A DNA stretch of 64,000 bases from Rhynchospora pubera (lineage: Eukaryota > Streptophyta > Magnoliopsida > Poales > Cyperaceae). The stretch's first letter is position 1, and every line of letters starts with the position of its first letter. A program made the position numbers and the translations under genes. Below the pieces are notes generated by a model. It was not told where the DNA came from. It ran no database searches and was given only the letters and a program-made list of their open reading frames with translations. Shown one piece after another: positions 1 to 11,749 of this stretch. Location of the stretch: positions 236,524,973 through 236,588,972 of the forward strand of contig CM051462.1 of the NCBI GenBank assembly GCA_028095005.1, read 5' to 3'.

Positions 1-2653
1 TTGATGAGAGCTGAAAGATGAAGGATACCTCTGGGCCAAGCCGAACATGCCAAGTGTCCCACCAGTGTGAACCATCAATACCTCTGTATCCATTGATTTA
101 TCTAGAGAGAGAGACGCTGCAAGATCCCATGCAGCTAAGGTGTACATTGGATCCAAGGGAACTGCTGTTTGCTGTGCAATTTTACAGCACCTCTCTATTT
201 CTCCATTCAGTACCTTCCCAAATCTAACATTTTGATACAGAAAATCATTACTAGCATATGGAACAAGAAGTATACTGACCTAAATTAATGGCAATAACCT
301 ATCCTCATATTTAGAATCCGCATTTGAATGCCGGGCAATTTCAGGGGATTCGTGAAAAAGGAAAAATCATAACAGACAGAGGTAAGCACATACTTTCTTG
401 GCTGAGAACGCTCGACCCAATTCAAAATCCTGTCGACGGCATAAGAGGAGTCCTGTATTGGAAGATCCAACTTTTGAACCCTTTCAAACTCAGAAATTAG
501 GGTTTTCTCTCTCTCCCTGTACACTTCTATTGTATCAGCTAGCATCACAGCAGTTACCTTCCATGGAAGTCTACAAAATTTAAAAAATAAAAGAGTATCA
601 TATAGCAACGATAGCAAAAGCTGTCAAAATCAGTACACGTATGGTTCTATAATACTAACATACCAAAATGGTCCAAACATGCAAAAAGAAAAAAAATAAA
701 ATATGATTGAGGATATGGTGCATAAAAGGAGAAGGAGAGCTAGGTTACCATTATTCGAAACGCACCCCAAAAGAAGAGCTCCAAGTGCTATGCCAACAGC
801 TGTTGTGCCCGTACCTGCATCCACTACGACATGAACTTGATGGCCATTTCCAAAACTTGATGATTCAGAAAGAAATTTAATGAGACGAATAACACCTACA
901 GAAACAAAATATATGATGTTGTAGATGTAATTTAAATGATGCTAAAAGAATAATATTCACATAAGAATTACCACATATGCTCCTACCTAAAAAAACAAGA
1001 ATTACCCATATTCTCACTGAACCATGATAAGTATGAAGCAAAACATCCTCCTCTAATATGGCCCTCTTTTTTGTTCCAAATCTTTCTAAAGATAGGTGGA
1101 GAAGGACAGGTAGTTCTACTGCCTTTGGACTTAAATGTGGACGCATACAAGTGATACTTCTTATATATGGTAGGTGTACGTGTAAATTTGCTATCTTCTT
1201 AGTGGTATACATGTAATTGTCATTTCCCATCGGTAAATAACATGTGTTTCCACAGTTTGCACATAATAGAATTATACATGCATTGTCCCCATAGTACCAT
1301 ACCTCTGCCTTTGAAGGATCAACAAAAAACTCAGTTTATTTTCCAAGAAAAACCAATTGGTAAGATAAAAAAAGCAAGTTTTGGAAACTACACCTACAGG
1401 TATGTACAAGGGACCAAATGGTCCAACTTGGAACAAAACAAAACCAGTTTCCTCCTTGAAGGATATATTGCACAAACCTAGCAATGCTACTGCACTGGCA
1501 GCTCCTTCATTGACAATCACAACCCTTCTAGAAGGGTCAGAAGATTCCGGTTCTTGCCATCCAGAATCAGCAAGATCATCTGCCCATACGACCAAGCCAT
1601 CAGGTCCCGCGACTTCCTTTGCATGGTCATAGAGCATCTGACTTCTATGTGCGTAGACAGATCTTGATGCATATGTTACATTACCGAACATTAGAGAAAT
1701 CAAGTTGTATCCCGTTGGCACTTGTGGTTGCTCACCTCTTAGCAATAGATTTGGCCTGATATGCACCTCCGCACAATATACAGCTGCTTATAATAAGAAA
1801 TGTATTCCTTCAAAAATAAATATAAATAGTAGGTACAAACATACCAGTTGGTTCCAATCTCAAGACACCTGAATTATTTTTACCAGGTGATAGGTTTCTT
1901 TTATTTTAACGGGCGTGTGTGCACTATTATTTCCACTATAGTGTTCTTATGTTCCTAATGCGTAGAACAAAAATCAGAAAGAGGGAAAATAAAATTTCAT
2001 ACCAAGAGCAGCAGCATGAGCACTCTGGCAACCGCCACATGTCACCTGAGAAAAAGCATCAAAATGTCCTTTCACTAAGAATCATATCCCTGGGATGAAA
2101 TTAGACGACCATGTTCGTTCCCTTCGACATTAATTGGTGCATATTTCAAATTGGTCATCATTTTAACTAAAGCATACATCACGCATTACAAAAAGGAATG
2201 CCTTTCACAGAATGAGAGAAATGGTTACTTAAATTAATTTCTGCATCAAGACTACAATAATGAAACTTTGTGATAATATCATAATAATAATAAAAATAAT
2301 AATAATAAAACAACATACAACATCAGTGGCAGAGTAAGCGCGGAGAAGGGGGAGGAGGGCATCAAGCTTGCGCGCCTTATTCCCATTCGCCAGGGGGTGC
2401 AACAAATCATCCCTCGCCACGTGGAAGCGCGCGGTCGGTGAGGTTCTTCCCTCTCCGTCGAGCAGGTTCGAGTAGGAAAAGTGACCTCGGCCGTGGGCGA
2501 CAGAGATGGTGTGGATTGGGGTGGAAGGAGAAGGGAGGTGCCAGCTCGTCTTAGAGAGTAGGTCGGAGACGGAGCTGAAATGGCGTGGCGGAGGAAATCG
2601 CCGGCGGAGGCGGAGATGGGAAGCGCCGCCGGTCTGGCGAGGCGGAGAGACAT
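1..2653 (-). CDS. D-cysteine desulfhydrase / ACC deaminase-like PLP enzyme, 3' end outside window
   Basis: Exons on the minus strand, inferred from splice motifs and phase: ~2653-2319, 2045-2003, 1783-1478, 895-766, 570-394 and 223-1; the last is still open at the window edge. The joined protein shows ARDDLLHPLANGNKARKLD, with the family's PLP-binding lysine in the NGNKARK context, then VTCGGCQSAHAAALGAVYCAE, LLLRGEQPQVPTGYN, VVVDAGTGTTAVGIALGALL, VTAVMLADTIE, and finally VHTGGTLGMFGLAQRY. These are the landmarks of the plant D-cysteine desulfhydrase family related to bacterial ACC deaminase, which breaks D-cysteine down to pyruvate, H2S and ammonia. The long N-terminal part is Arg/Ser/Pro-rich and could be an organelle presequence. 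The start is uncertain: the ATG at 2653 is in a different frame from the conserved core. The family assignment is strong; mitochondrial location is inference. Confidence 0.85.
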
Positions 2654-2699
2654 GTTTATGTTTTGAGAGATTCTTGTAATAGAGTCCATAAATTGACCG

Positions 2700-2815
2700 G
2701 CATGGTTTCCCTACTAAGGCCCAATGTCGGCCCAATAAAGGTCCAGCCAGGATTATCACAAATTCTATTCTTGATCCACAAAGTTCGAACTTGTTCTGCC
2801 CAAGGCCCAAGATCC
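2700..2815 (-). promoter_or_regulatory. Putative promoter of the desulfhydrase gene with three site II-type GGCCCA motifs
   Basis: GGCCCA occurs at 2718-2723, 2729-2734 and 2804-2809, reading TGGGCC toward the minus-strand gene. Such site II elements are common in plant promoters of housekeeping and mitochondrial-protein genes. They lie 65-155 bp upstream of the first ATG of the desulfhydrase exon, so I read this stretch as promoter rather than as coding extension. Function is inferred from motif and position only. Confidence 0.45.
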
Positions 2816-3046
2816 ATCCAATTTATCATTGATAGAAAATAATTAATAAATTAACAGGGGAGAGCCTAGAACAGAATCGACAAAACGATTCATCTAATTG
2901 TAAAAGTATTCTTTCAGGTGTTTTTTTTTAATTTTTATTTTCTTATTTACAGCAAACTTGCTTAGAGGTCACGGGCTTCAAAAACCGCGAAATGCAGTTG
3001 AGAGGCTCCCAACACATGTATGATGTATCCTCTCCGGCTTTCCGTG

Positions 3047-3053
3047 TATAAAA
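3047..3053 (+). promoter_or_regulatory. TATA box of X8 gene 1
   Basis: TATAAAA lies 36 bp upstream of the ATG at 3089, within GTGTATAAAAGGCTCC. It is the only good TATA match close to this start, and the spacing implies a very short 5' leader. Confidence 0.6.
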
Positions 3054-3088
3054 GGCTCCTTGAGCGATTGTAGTACTAGTATAGCACT

Positions 3089-4462
3089 ATGGCTTGTTGT
3101 AATATTTCTTTCGTGGTTGTTCTTGTTTTGTTCCTCTCAGGTGCTCACCCATATACCAAACTCATGAGTTGATTTGAATTTTGCAAAGTATATTTTGTCT
3201 CTGCATAGTCATAGTTTTTCTCTTTGTTTTTCATGGAGTTGGGAGTTCCATCCATTTTGTTTCTTTTCTATTTCAATTTGTTTTTTCTTCTTTTGTTTGG
3301 TAAAGAGAACTTAAAAATATGGTCGATTTAGCTAGCTCAATTGTTAATTCCTGCACCTCCAATTCACTATTATTAAAAGTTAAGGAGAGATGTACAATTC
3401 TTACATTCCGATGACATGTAGCTTTCTTAACCAAAAAAAGTAGAAATTGTATTTCGTGCTGTTTTATTTCTACGAATGGGACCATTAAGTCAAAATTTCT
3501 TAATAGAATCCTTTTACTTTCTGGAAATTTTATAACTTTTCTTATGCAAATTTCTCCTTTGAACAGTGATAAATGTTCAGACATTACTTTAATTTCGCAT
3601 GACGTCATTAAAAATTCTCTGTCCTGATTGCAGGGGGCATGACGAGGCTAATCAATGGCGAGGTAGTATAAATTAAGTTTACATCAAAATCAGACCAATT
3701 AATCAAGGATTAGCCAACTAGGTAAGCCTAACTAAATGAATTTGTGATAAGTGCAGTCTGTGCAGAAGACATGGTGTGTAGCGAAACCCAATGCAGACGA
3801 AACAAAGTTGAAGGACAACATTGAGTTTGGTTGTTCGAAGGTGAACTGCTCGCCGATCGATCGAGGTGGCTCGTGTTACGAACCCGACAATTATATTGCT
3901 CAGGCTTCGGTCGTCATGAATCTATACTATCAAGCTGCCGGCGGAGGGTCTTGGGATTGTGATTTCGGGGGTACCGGCCTCATTACCTCAACTGATCCCA
4001 GTAAGTCAATTTTCAATTTTTCATTATATAGATAGACATTGCTCTATTTCTCTCTCTTTTTTATGTCCAAAAACTTGTTTAGAAAAAAGACGAAAGATAA
4101 TATCTCTAAACTTTGTTTTATTAGATAATTTATGCACATGTAATATTTTGAGTGCTATATATTTTAATATTTTATTTTTTATAAATATATTGACCTCAAA
4201 ATAATATGAAAATTATTTCATTATGAACTTCAATATTTTCATTCTAACATTAGTATTATACGTTCTCTCATTTAAAAAAGATTTCTCACACCACCTGTTG
4301 TTGCAAATGATATACACCAGAAGAAAAGAAGATTAGTAGTGCCCAAAACAACCTCAACATGATCTATAGGCTCCTTTTTATTTTCCAATTAATATTCTAC
4401 ATCGTGTTTTTTGATGTCATATAATGTGATTTTCAGGTTACGGAACCTGCCATTATGTTTAG
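3089..4462 (+). CDS. Small secreted X8/CBM43-domain protein, copy 1
   Basis: Four exons: 3089-3140, 3634-3662, 3766-4000 and 4437-4462, with intron phases 1, 0 and 1; product about 113 aa. A hydrophobic signal peptide (MACCNISFVVVLVLFLS) is followed by a single X8 domain opening KTWCVAKPNADE. Six cysteines (WC, GC, NC, SC, DC, TC) match the X8 disulfide pattern, with further landmarks ASVVMNLYYQAAG and GLITSTDPS and the end YGTCHYV. X8/CBM43 modules bind beta-1,3-glucan (callose) in the wall. With no GPI-tail extension this looks like a free wall protein of the Ole e 10 or short plasmodesmal-callose-binding type. An alternative acceptor after 3756 would add SVQ. Gene copies at 29.3 and 34.2 kb share exon count, exon-3 length (235 bp) and phases. 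Confidence 0.85.
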
Positions 4463-4988
4463 GAGAAGCCTGTCTTCATCATCTGAATTAGACAAAGATT
4501 AGGAACAATTTAAAATAAGTGACGAACTTCAATAATTAGCTGCTCTATAGAGGCTAGATATGTTTGTCAATTTGTGACTAATTATATATTTGGTACTGAA
4601 AGTGCTTAGAATTTTGATTAGTCCAAGCAATTTCATCTCTTCCTTCCACATATATCTCGTGCAAAAAATGGTCTTGCCATTAATCGGGGAATTATTCTGT
4701 AGAAAAAAACTTCTATTTGATACTTTTAAAAATGTTACCCAAAAGGAAAAAAAAACATTAATCCAATCAAACTTGATATCGCTGGAGACATGTGAAGATC
4801 CGCAACGTATATACTTAAGGCGTTGTTAGGAGACTTAAAAACATTAATCTAATTAAACGTTAACGCTAATTGACGATTTGATAACTTAATAATTAAGGCG
4901 TAGTTAGGAGACAATTAAAGAGAAATATTATTTGCAAATAATTATAACATAAAGAGTTTAATCAAATACAAGAATGATTCAACTCATT

Positions 4989-5136
4989 GGCTCCGTTTGG
5001 ATGGCGTGGGAATAAGAGGAATAAGGAAAAAAATATTGAGAAGTGTGTAAATTTGTGAAGAGTTTGGATTGTTTATAATAAATTTGAAAGTAGGAAGAAG
5101 CTATTTCCTTATTCTTGCACTCATCCAAACGGAGTC
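4989..5136. mobile_element. MITE of the GTTTGGATG-end family, copy a
   Basis: Ends GGCTCCGTTTGGATG and CATCCAAACGGAGTC are inverted repeats of each other, flanked by ATT and ATA. The interior holds GTGTAAATTTGTGAAGAG, also seen in copies at 33.7, 34.9, 36.6 and 46.7 kb. It is non-coding, about 148 bp. The remainder of 4463-5480 is AT-rich with no gene seen. Confidence 0.75.
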
Positions 5137-5479
5137 ATAAAGTTATAGAACTACACACATATTTAAATTGGTGAGAAAATAATAATAATTAATTAATATT
5201 TTACAATAGTGAATAATCTTTAAGTTAAAAATTTGGCAGCCATACGAGAAATATCAATCGAAATATATTTGATTAAGACATAAAAAAAGAAGCAGATTTG
5301 GTCCGATAAGCATCTCAATTTGGTCCGATAAGACATGAAAAAAAAAAGTAGCGGATTCCCTGTCGCACTCGCACACAAAACAGCTATGATTCTTCCATCT
5401 GAGGCCTCGCCAGTCGCCACGTGCCCTCCTAGGAGGCGAAGCAACGGCCGAAGGTGCGAGAGCTCTCCACCCTTCACCG

Positions 5480-5836
5480 TCGCTCTCTGGACTCTTTCAT
5501 CTCTCATTTTATTTGGGAGTAAGAGATTTTGTCTTCACTCTTCTCTCTCTCTCTCTCTCTCGCTTCTCCTCGCCTCTTCTCTGTCCGCGTAAGTGATTTC
5601 GGGAAATTATAATCCCTTTTCTGCTCTCAATTTTGCATTTCTTCTGCTAATCTCTTCTCGCTTCTACTTCTACTTCTCTTTTTGGGACAATCAATCCGAC
5701 TTAGTAGTAGCAATCTTATTCTGACAATAACTGTAATGATACTAGCTAGATGAATAAGTGTTTAATATGTTGCACATCTTTTCTACCATTTCAGGTACAT
5801 TTAAGTCCTTGTTAATTTTCTCTGAAATTTGTGCAG
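5480..5836 (+). other. 5' leader exon and leader intron of the CorA-like gene
   Basis: A pyrimidine-rich leader with a (CT)n tract near 5543-5562 ends at a donor GTAAGT at 5589. An acceptor GTGCAG ends at 5836, 42 bp before the start codon. This is the usual plant layout of an untranslated first exon plus leader intron. A tiny upstream ATG at 5839 closes after a few codons. The exact transcript start is not visible. Confidence 0.5.
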
Positions 5837-5878
5837 ACATGAACTTTGCTACAAACTAAACTGAAAGTAAAGTACAAT

Positions 5879-8800
5879 ATGAGTGACACTGACAATCAGA
5901 ATTCAGGCAGTTCAAAATTCACAAAGCATGAACACAGTAAACTTAGCCTGAGTAGAGATGGCCCACCTGTCAGTGACCTATGGAATGACGGCTTAATCTG
6001 TGCTTTCGAGTACGTCAGAGGCAACCACAGGAAGCCTAATGCACACCAACTGTACCCAACAAGGATGTCCAAACCTGTCAATCATACCCTATCACGTTCT
6101 AATGGGAATAATGCACCTGATACAGATGAACCTATCAAATCCAAACCAGTGTTTGATAGAAAGTGGGTCCCTATTGGGTGGTCCCGTATCTCAGAGCTGG
6201 TGCAAAAGGTCCAGGCTGACAACAGCTGGACAGAACAGCAGATGGATTTGTCAGAGGAGGAGGACGACTACACAGTTGCTGATGTGGCAGCTCCTTATTG
6301 GGAGCGGCCAGTAGGCCCCACATGGTGGTGTCATGTGGTGGCCGGTCACCCTTCGGTTGAGACATGGCTGGGTAATGCTCAGTGGTTGCACCCAGCGATT
6401 AGAACTGCTCTTAGAGATGAGAGCCGACTCATTAGTGATCGGATGAAACACCTCCTTTATGAGGTGAGTTTTTTTTTTTCTCATCTTTTGTTTACTTTTG
6501 CAGTTTTCAATTATTCTCTACACTTGTATGCCTTTTGTGGATGTGTTGAAAATCATTATGCAAGCACTACTTGTAGTCGCATAACAGTCCTCCCTGGCAG
6601 TTCAATATTTTAACTTACCCAATTCCCTAATTATTGATACATCCTTATTTAGTTTCATTTCTGCCTCATGTATCTCTTGAGTAGTTTTGTCTAAATTAAC
6701 TGTTGCAAAAATGCACAAACAGAAGGGCTAGAAATTGGTCAAAGTGCAAATTTTCTCCTTAACTTCTTGTTGGGTTTCTCTTCTAGCCTACCCCCAACTT
6801 GTTTGGGACAAAAGGCTTAGTTGTTGTTTTTGTTGTTGTTGTTGCTGTTGCAAATTTTCTCCTTAACCAGTTCAGGTATTATACGCCTTGGTATATAGCA
6901 GTAATACCAATTATTATTACCAGGACAATAGCGAGTGGCCTTTGACCAAATATGCCCTGTGATAATTATATAAAAACAAAGGAAGTACTTATATATTAAC
7001 CAAGGACGAAGGTGGCTTCTTCTACAATTGGATTGCTTATCATCTGATGATGCTTCTATTTGCAATTTATTAATTGGATGTACCTGACTTAGTTGTTTAG
7101 GTTCCGGTAAGAGTTGCTGGAGGGCTGTTATTTGAGTTATTGGGTCAATCTGTTGGTGATCCACTTCATGAAGAAGAAGACATACCGATTGTGATCCGTT
7201 GTTGGCAAGCACAAAACTTTCTGGTATCTGCAATGCATGTGAAGGGCACTACTAACAATTTGAATGTTCTTGGAGTAACTGAAGTTCTGGTAAGGGTCAG
7301 AACTATTTGACTTTCTTTCCATAGTTCTATAGCTAATTTCCTGGGACTAGTTTTGAAATTGAACAATTATGGTATGTAACGGTTACTGACCACATATATT
7401 GTTAGTGGGAAAAAAATAGCAATATACTAACAACGAATGAATCTTATTAAGTAATCACATATTGATTAAATGGAAAAGTCGTATTATCTTCTTTTGATGA
7501 AAGGAGAGCAGATTACATTATGATATGTTACATGCATCTAGATTAATTATGAATTGCAATTGTAATCTTTAGGAGCTCTTGCTTGCTGGGGGAAGTCAAG
7601 CTCCAAGATCAGTTCATGAAGTGATAGCACATTTGACGTGTCGTCTTTCCCGATGGGATGATAGGTAAATAACTCTTTCAAGTTAATCTAATTCCTTTGA
7701 GGGGACCCTTGGAATCCTTGTAATAAGGCCTTATTCGGAATTGCTAATTCTAGGGGTTGCCAAACACATTTTAGAACAAGCGGAATAGCTTATTCGGGCT
7801 CTTGTTCTTGTTCCAATAAAATGTTGGAACTAGAATAGAATAAGCTAACCATCCAACAACAAATCATTATTTTAATATTTTTTTCTTGTTCTTATTCTTA
7901 ACTAACCATCCAAACAACATCTCTTAATTTAAGAATAAGCAATTATTTAACATTCCTTATTCACCACTCTTGTTCTAAAATAAGCTATTCTATTCTTATT
8001 CACCACTCTTGTTCTAATTTAAGAATAAGCAATTATTGAACTTGCTGGAGAAATGTTATTCTTTCAGATTTAAGCTCAGTGGGGTCAGTTGGGTCCTGAT
8101 TTCAGTATCTTATGTTATGTATTCCTTTTTGTAGGTTGTTCAGGAAGTATGTATTTGGAGAGGCAGATGAAATTGAGCTCAAGTTTGTCAATAGGTACTG
8201 GTTCTTGATTAATATTTACACGAGGGGTAAAAATGCTCTATTTTTTGGTGCCTCGATACGCCTCCATTACTTTGATATCTCAAAATTTGGAACTCGAGTC
8301 TTAAAATAAAATTAATAAATAGGGTCTGTGGAGCTTTCACTATGCACACATAAAATATTATGATATTTTCATATCATTTGTTTGGCATCAAGAGCTTGTT
8401 AAAGTCCAATGATATGAACTCTTTCTGGATGTTGATTATTAAGGATCTCGATTCTCAACAAAATAAAATTAAAATACTATAATTATTTATCTGCTGATAG
8501 AGATGATTATAGAGATTTTATCTAAGGGAGGTATCTTGTTATTGAAGATATAAATTTTATGTTATTACTTATTAAGCATCTGGAAATATGAGGCATATGT
8601 ATGCACCAATAAAATAAGGCATTCAATTCTTTATTTATATAATTCCTTTTTATTTCTGCAAGACACCTAACAATTGTCATTATCATGGGAAAACCCAATA
8701 TTTGAGATATTTGAAAATTAAATCCAAGCAACTAGTTCTTATGATGGAAAAGAGCAGTAATACTAAACATGACCAATTCTATCCTAACTTCAATGTGACT

Positions 8801-10243
8801 TTCTGTTGTAATACTGAATTGAATTAATAAATAGGAAAGAGCTGTTGGCTTATCAATAGCCAACCGACCTTCAAAAAAAAAAAAAATAATAATAATAAAT
8901 AGAACTAAAAGTAGTAACTTAGCTCGTCTAGTATGTAATTTATTCCTTCTGCTCAAAATTTGTTTGCCAATGACAAAAACTCATTGTGTATTACTTGCAA
9001 GTACAAAAACTGTTGGTTCAAACTCAAAAGTTAACAGTCCAATACTGTTGCTGTTAACAAGAGGGACCTATGTGTATTTAGATTTTAGAATATAAAGATT
9101 ATTGTTATTTCAACCATAACTTTCTCTACCAGGAGGAACTATGAAGACCTAAACCTTCTGAGCATAATATTAAACCAAGAAATCAAGAGACTGGCAACTC
9201 AGGTAAATGTTGTGAACTTATGAAACAATTTTGAACTTCACATTCTTATCTCATTTTAACTTTCTCTACACATTGATCATGAAGATATTGGAGCAAAGCA
9301 TCCATATTAGGCTGAAAAACCATTTAAATGTTGAATTTCTTATCTTTTCTTTTATTTGTCCCGTTGTTAGGTTATCAGGGTTAAGTGGTCATTGCATGCA
9401 AGAGAGGAGATCATATTTGAGCTGATCCAGCACTTAAGAGGAAACATTACTAGATATATCTTAGAGGACATAAAGAAAAGCACAAGGGTCATGTTAGAAG
9501 AGCAAGAGGCGGTGCGGGGTCGGCTCTTTACAATCCAAGATGTCATGCAGAGCACTGTCCGTGCTTGGTTACAGGCAAGGATAAGTATACCTAATTCTGG
9601 TTTTGTTTTTGTCTGAGTACCAGATTGAAACCACACATACCAGCTGGTGTTGATACCTACCAGTTTGCTCTTCTTCTTCTGTTCTTTTTTGTTTTGCTTC
9701 ATTATTGTACTTGTTTTCTTCTTGGTTCCTTCTCAATTAAGGTAGAATGAGAGTATTGTGGTGGGGTGGGGGGGGTTTAAATAACATTTTATTTACCCTT
9801 TGTCAAATGATATTGTTGCCTCCACTCACTTGTTCTCTTACTAATTGATTCCAATCCAGGATAGAAGCCTCCGAGTAACACACAACTTAGGGATCTTCGG
9901 TGGCTGTGGCTTAGTTCTCTCCATATTTACTGGTCTCTTTGGAATAAATGTGGATGGAATACCTGGAGCAGAGAACACACCATATGCATTCGGCCTCTTC
10001 ACTGGCCTACTTTTTGTGCTTGGAGCTATGCTGATTGGTATTGGCATGCTCTATCTTGGGCTTCAGAATCCAATTTCAGAAGAGAAGGTGAAAGTGAGGA
10101 AACTGGAGTTACAGCAACTGGTTTCCATGTTTCAACATGATGCTGAACATCATGCCAAGGTCAGAGAAGGAGTGACCAGACACGGAGGAACACCGAATTC
10201 ATCTGGTAATTTATCTGATGCTGACTATATTCTCATTCACTGA
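5879..10243 (+). CDS. CorA/ZntB-like magnesium or metal-ion transporter family protein
   Basis: Seven exons: 5879-6463, 7101-7289, 7573-7664, 8135-8194, 9133-9202, 9371-9574 and 9860-10243, summing in frame to 527 aa. The N-terminal half is soluble and acidic (DLSEEEDD; WWCHVVAGHPSVETWLG). The C-terminal part has the CorA plan: a long helical stretch (residues ~330-400), TM1 about 411-429 ending in the GIN form of the CorA GMN pore motif (GLFGINVDG, residues 428-430), a short loop, TM2 about 444-468, then a charged tail. It resembles the plant CorA-like group annotated as ZntB-like rather than the MRS2/MGT group. The ion carried cannot be told from sequence. Intron 6 appears to use a GC donor (9575). 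Intron 1 contains a SINE 3' tail and intron 3 a repeat-rich insert. Confidence 0.87.
6787..6850 (+). repeat. 5'-truncated Au-SINE-like 3' tail with (TTG)n end
   Basis: The stretch beginning CCTACCCCCAACTTGTTTGG, then GGACAAAAGGCTTAG and a run of TTG units, matches the well-known 3' end of Au-type SINEs of flowering plants (as I remember it). Only the tail is present; no A or B box is seen upstream. It lies in intron 1 of the CorA-like gene. Confidence 0.6.
7700..8050. repeat. Repeat-rich insert in intron 3 of the CorA-like gene
   Basis: AAGAATAAGCAATTATT occurs at about 7931 and again at about 8022, and TTATTCACCACTCTTGTTCT occurs at about 7957 and again at 7998. The block is rich in GAATAAG/CTTATTC words in both orientations, like the interior of the MITE at 48.7 kb. 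Clear terminal repeats were not found, so it is called only as a repeat. Confidence 0.4.
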
Positions 10244-10654
10244 TGGTAAAATTTGTTTTTCGTAAAGCCATTATGGGGGTGGAAGGTATTAATATGATAA
10301 AGGATCGATGGAATATATACATTTTCATCTTTTGTATTGACCAAATTTTGGATTTGACAGTAAAAATGTTTCATGTATTTTAGGCTCATAGCATAGTCAT
10401 TATATATGAGAACGTTCCATCTCTTTAGTTATTTTACTTTTCCAATAATCAGCAGTACCCTCAAAATATCTTTTCTGAACCTCAACCGCTTGATAAAAAA
10501 TGCCAAAAACAATTAGACAATTGTAGCACTTGTAAAAAATTTCCAATCTTTAATTACAAGGAAGGAAACATATCCTTGGGCAAAAAATAATAGACGAATA
10601 AGACTTATGAACAATTCCTCATGAAATATACAATGTGCGGCTGGCTTGCATTGG
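10244..10654. other. 3' flank of the CorA-like gene, nothing else seen
   Basis: AT-rich sequence between convergent genes. It presumably holds the 3' UTRs and polyadenylation signals of both neighbours. No repeat or ORF worth naming. Confidence 0.5.
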
Positions 10655-10909
10655 TCAGACCCGAAAGCCGAAGCGCACGAAAAAGAAACAAAATTCTGCT
10701 ACGAGAACCACAGCCTCTACACAATAGCGCACAGCAAAGATCAATCTAAAAAATATCTCATCTATGAAGTCTAGAAGGCGTCGAACCGGATGCTGACGGG
10801 TCAGCTGCTTCCACCACACCGGCACTAACTTGCTGGGCTCAAGCTCGGCCTGTCTCTTCTTACTCTTTAGCAGCCCCAGTTTTCGAAGAAGAGAAGTGCG
10901 CTTGCTCAT
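10655..10909 (-). CDS. Short ORF, 84 aa, basic N-terminus with hydrophobic C-terminus
   Basis: Not recognised. I chose the ATG at 10909 because a TATAAATA motif (minus strand, about 10979-10986) sits almost on the upstream in-frame ATG at 10978, so transcription should start after that one. The protein begins MSKRTSLLRKLGLLKSKKRQ. It has a Trp/Pro segment (LVPVWWKQL) and ends in a hydrophobic stretch (about residues 54-82: FFRLIFAVRYC then VVLVAEFCFFFVRFGF) that could be membrane-bound or amphipathic. No intron is needed. It could be a plant-specific small peptide gene or a chance ORF; the TATA box at the right distance and the basic/hydrophobic layout favour a real gene. Confidence 0.45.
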   Translation of the reverse strand: MSKRTSLLRKLGLLKSKKRQAELEPSKLVPVWWKQLTRQHPVRRLLDFIDEIFFRLIFAVRYCVEAVVLVAEFCFFFVRFGFRV

Positions 10910-11199
10910 TGCTAGGATTGTTAGATTGAATTGGCTTTCTTGGTTTTTGAAATGACAGTCAGAGCAGCATTTTTGCATATTTATATTGGTTTATTCACTG
11001 ACACGGCTTTGAGAAGTTGGGGGAATAGAAGTTTCTCTTGCCCAAGAATCTGATATTCTCTCAGTTCTCAAAGAACTGTAGCTGTCCAGTTATATGCAGT
11101 TTGGTGAGACCTCATCCAGCTAATCTGTACACAGGGCAGCTTTCATTGTTCTGAAGTTGAATAACTTGATTGGTGTAAATTATAAGTCAAAATGCGTTT

Positions 11200-11711
11200 A
11201 TATTCTTTCCAACCTAGCAAGTTAATTTGGCAAACGATGGATCTGCCTCTGTTCGGAATGGAGATGATAAAATCTCACGAACCTAATTCCACACGGACTT
11301 AGGGTATCATTAGGTCAATATTTTGTATTTGGTATACCATTTTTATTTGAAAGCGTAATAGTTTGACTCGGTTAGAAGACCGGGCTAGCTACAAATTTTA
11401 GAAGCACCGTAATTCCAATAATAATAATAATAGCAACTGCTTAATTCGTATTTCTTATTAACATAAGCTTTCATAAAAAAATAAAAATGAATTCTTAATT
11501 TGTTATTTTTACGCAGTGGACCAAAATCAGTTTAAGTATGTCTTTTCAATAAGTCGATTGGGCTCTTTACTCTGATTCAGTTAACAGTGCAGCAGTTCAG
11601 TAAAAATAATAAATAAAAAAATAAAAAAAAAGAAGAGAGACAAATACGCATCTAGATTCCAGGGGTTGCTTGTTTGTAAAGCCTAATTATTCTAGTAGGC
11701 AGCTCGTCACA
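11200..11711. repeat. Segment paralogous to 25.54-26.26 kb, left half of a Helitron-split duplicate
   Basis: Shared words include ATGATAAAATCTCACGA / ATGATAAAATCACAGTGA, TTCCACACGGACTTAGGG / ATCCACACGGACTAAGGG, AATTTGTTATTTTTAC, and CAAATACGCATCTAGATTC / CAAATAGGCATCTAGATTC, in the same order in both places. Similarity stops at 11711, exactly where the Helitron begins, and resumes at 24121. No gene is seen in it. Confidence 0.65.
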
Positions 11712-11719
11712 TCAAAACA

Positions 11720-11729
11720 TATATAAATA
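11720..11729 (+). promoter_or_regulatory. TATA-like box at the Helitron 5' end
   Basis: TATATAAATA lies 8 bp inside the proposed 5' terminus. It is the best TATA match upstream of the Rep/helicase gene. Transcription from here would give a leader of about 1.4 kb with T-rich, probably spliced, stretches before the ATG at 13180. Confidence 0.45.
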
Positions 11730-11749
11730 GCTGTTCCACTCACCTACTG

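Noticed and set aside
5220..5592. Overlapping frames on both strands before the CorA-like gene
   Set aside because: They fall in its promoter and untranslated leader, with a (CT)n tract; no conserved protein.
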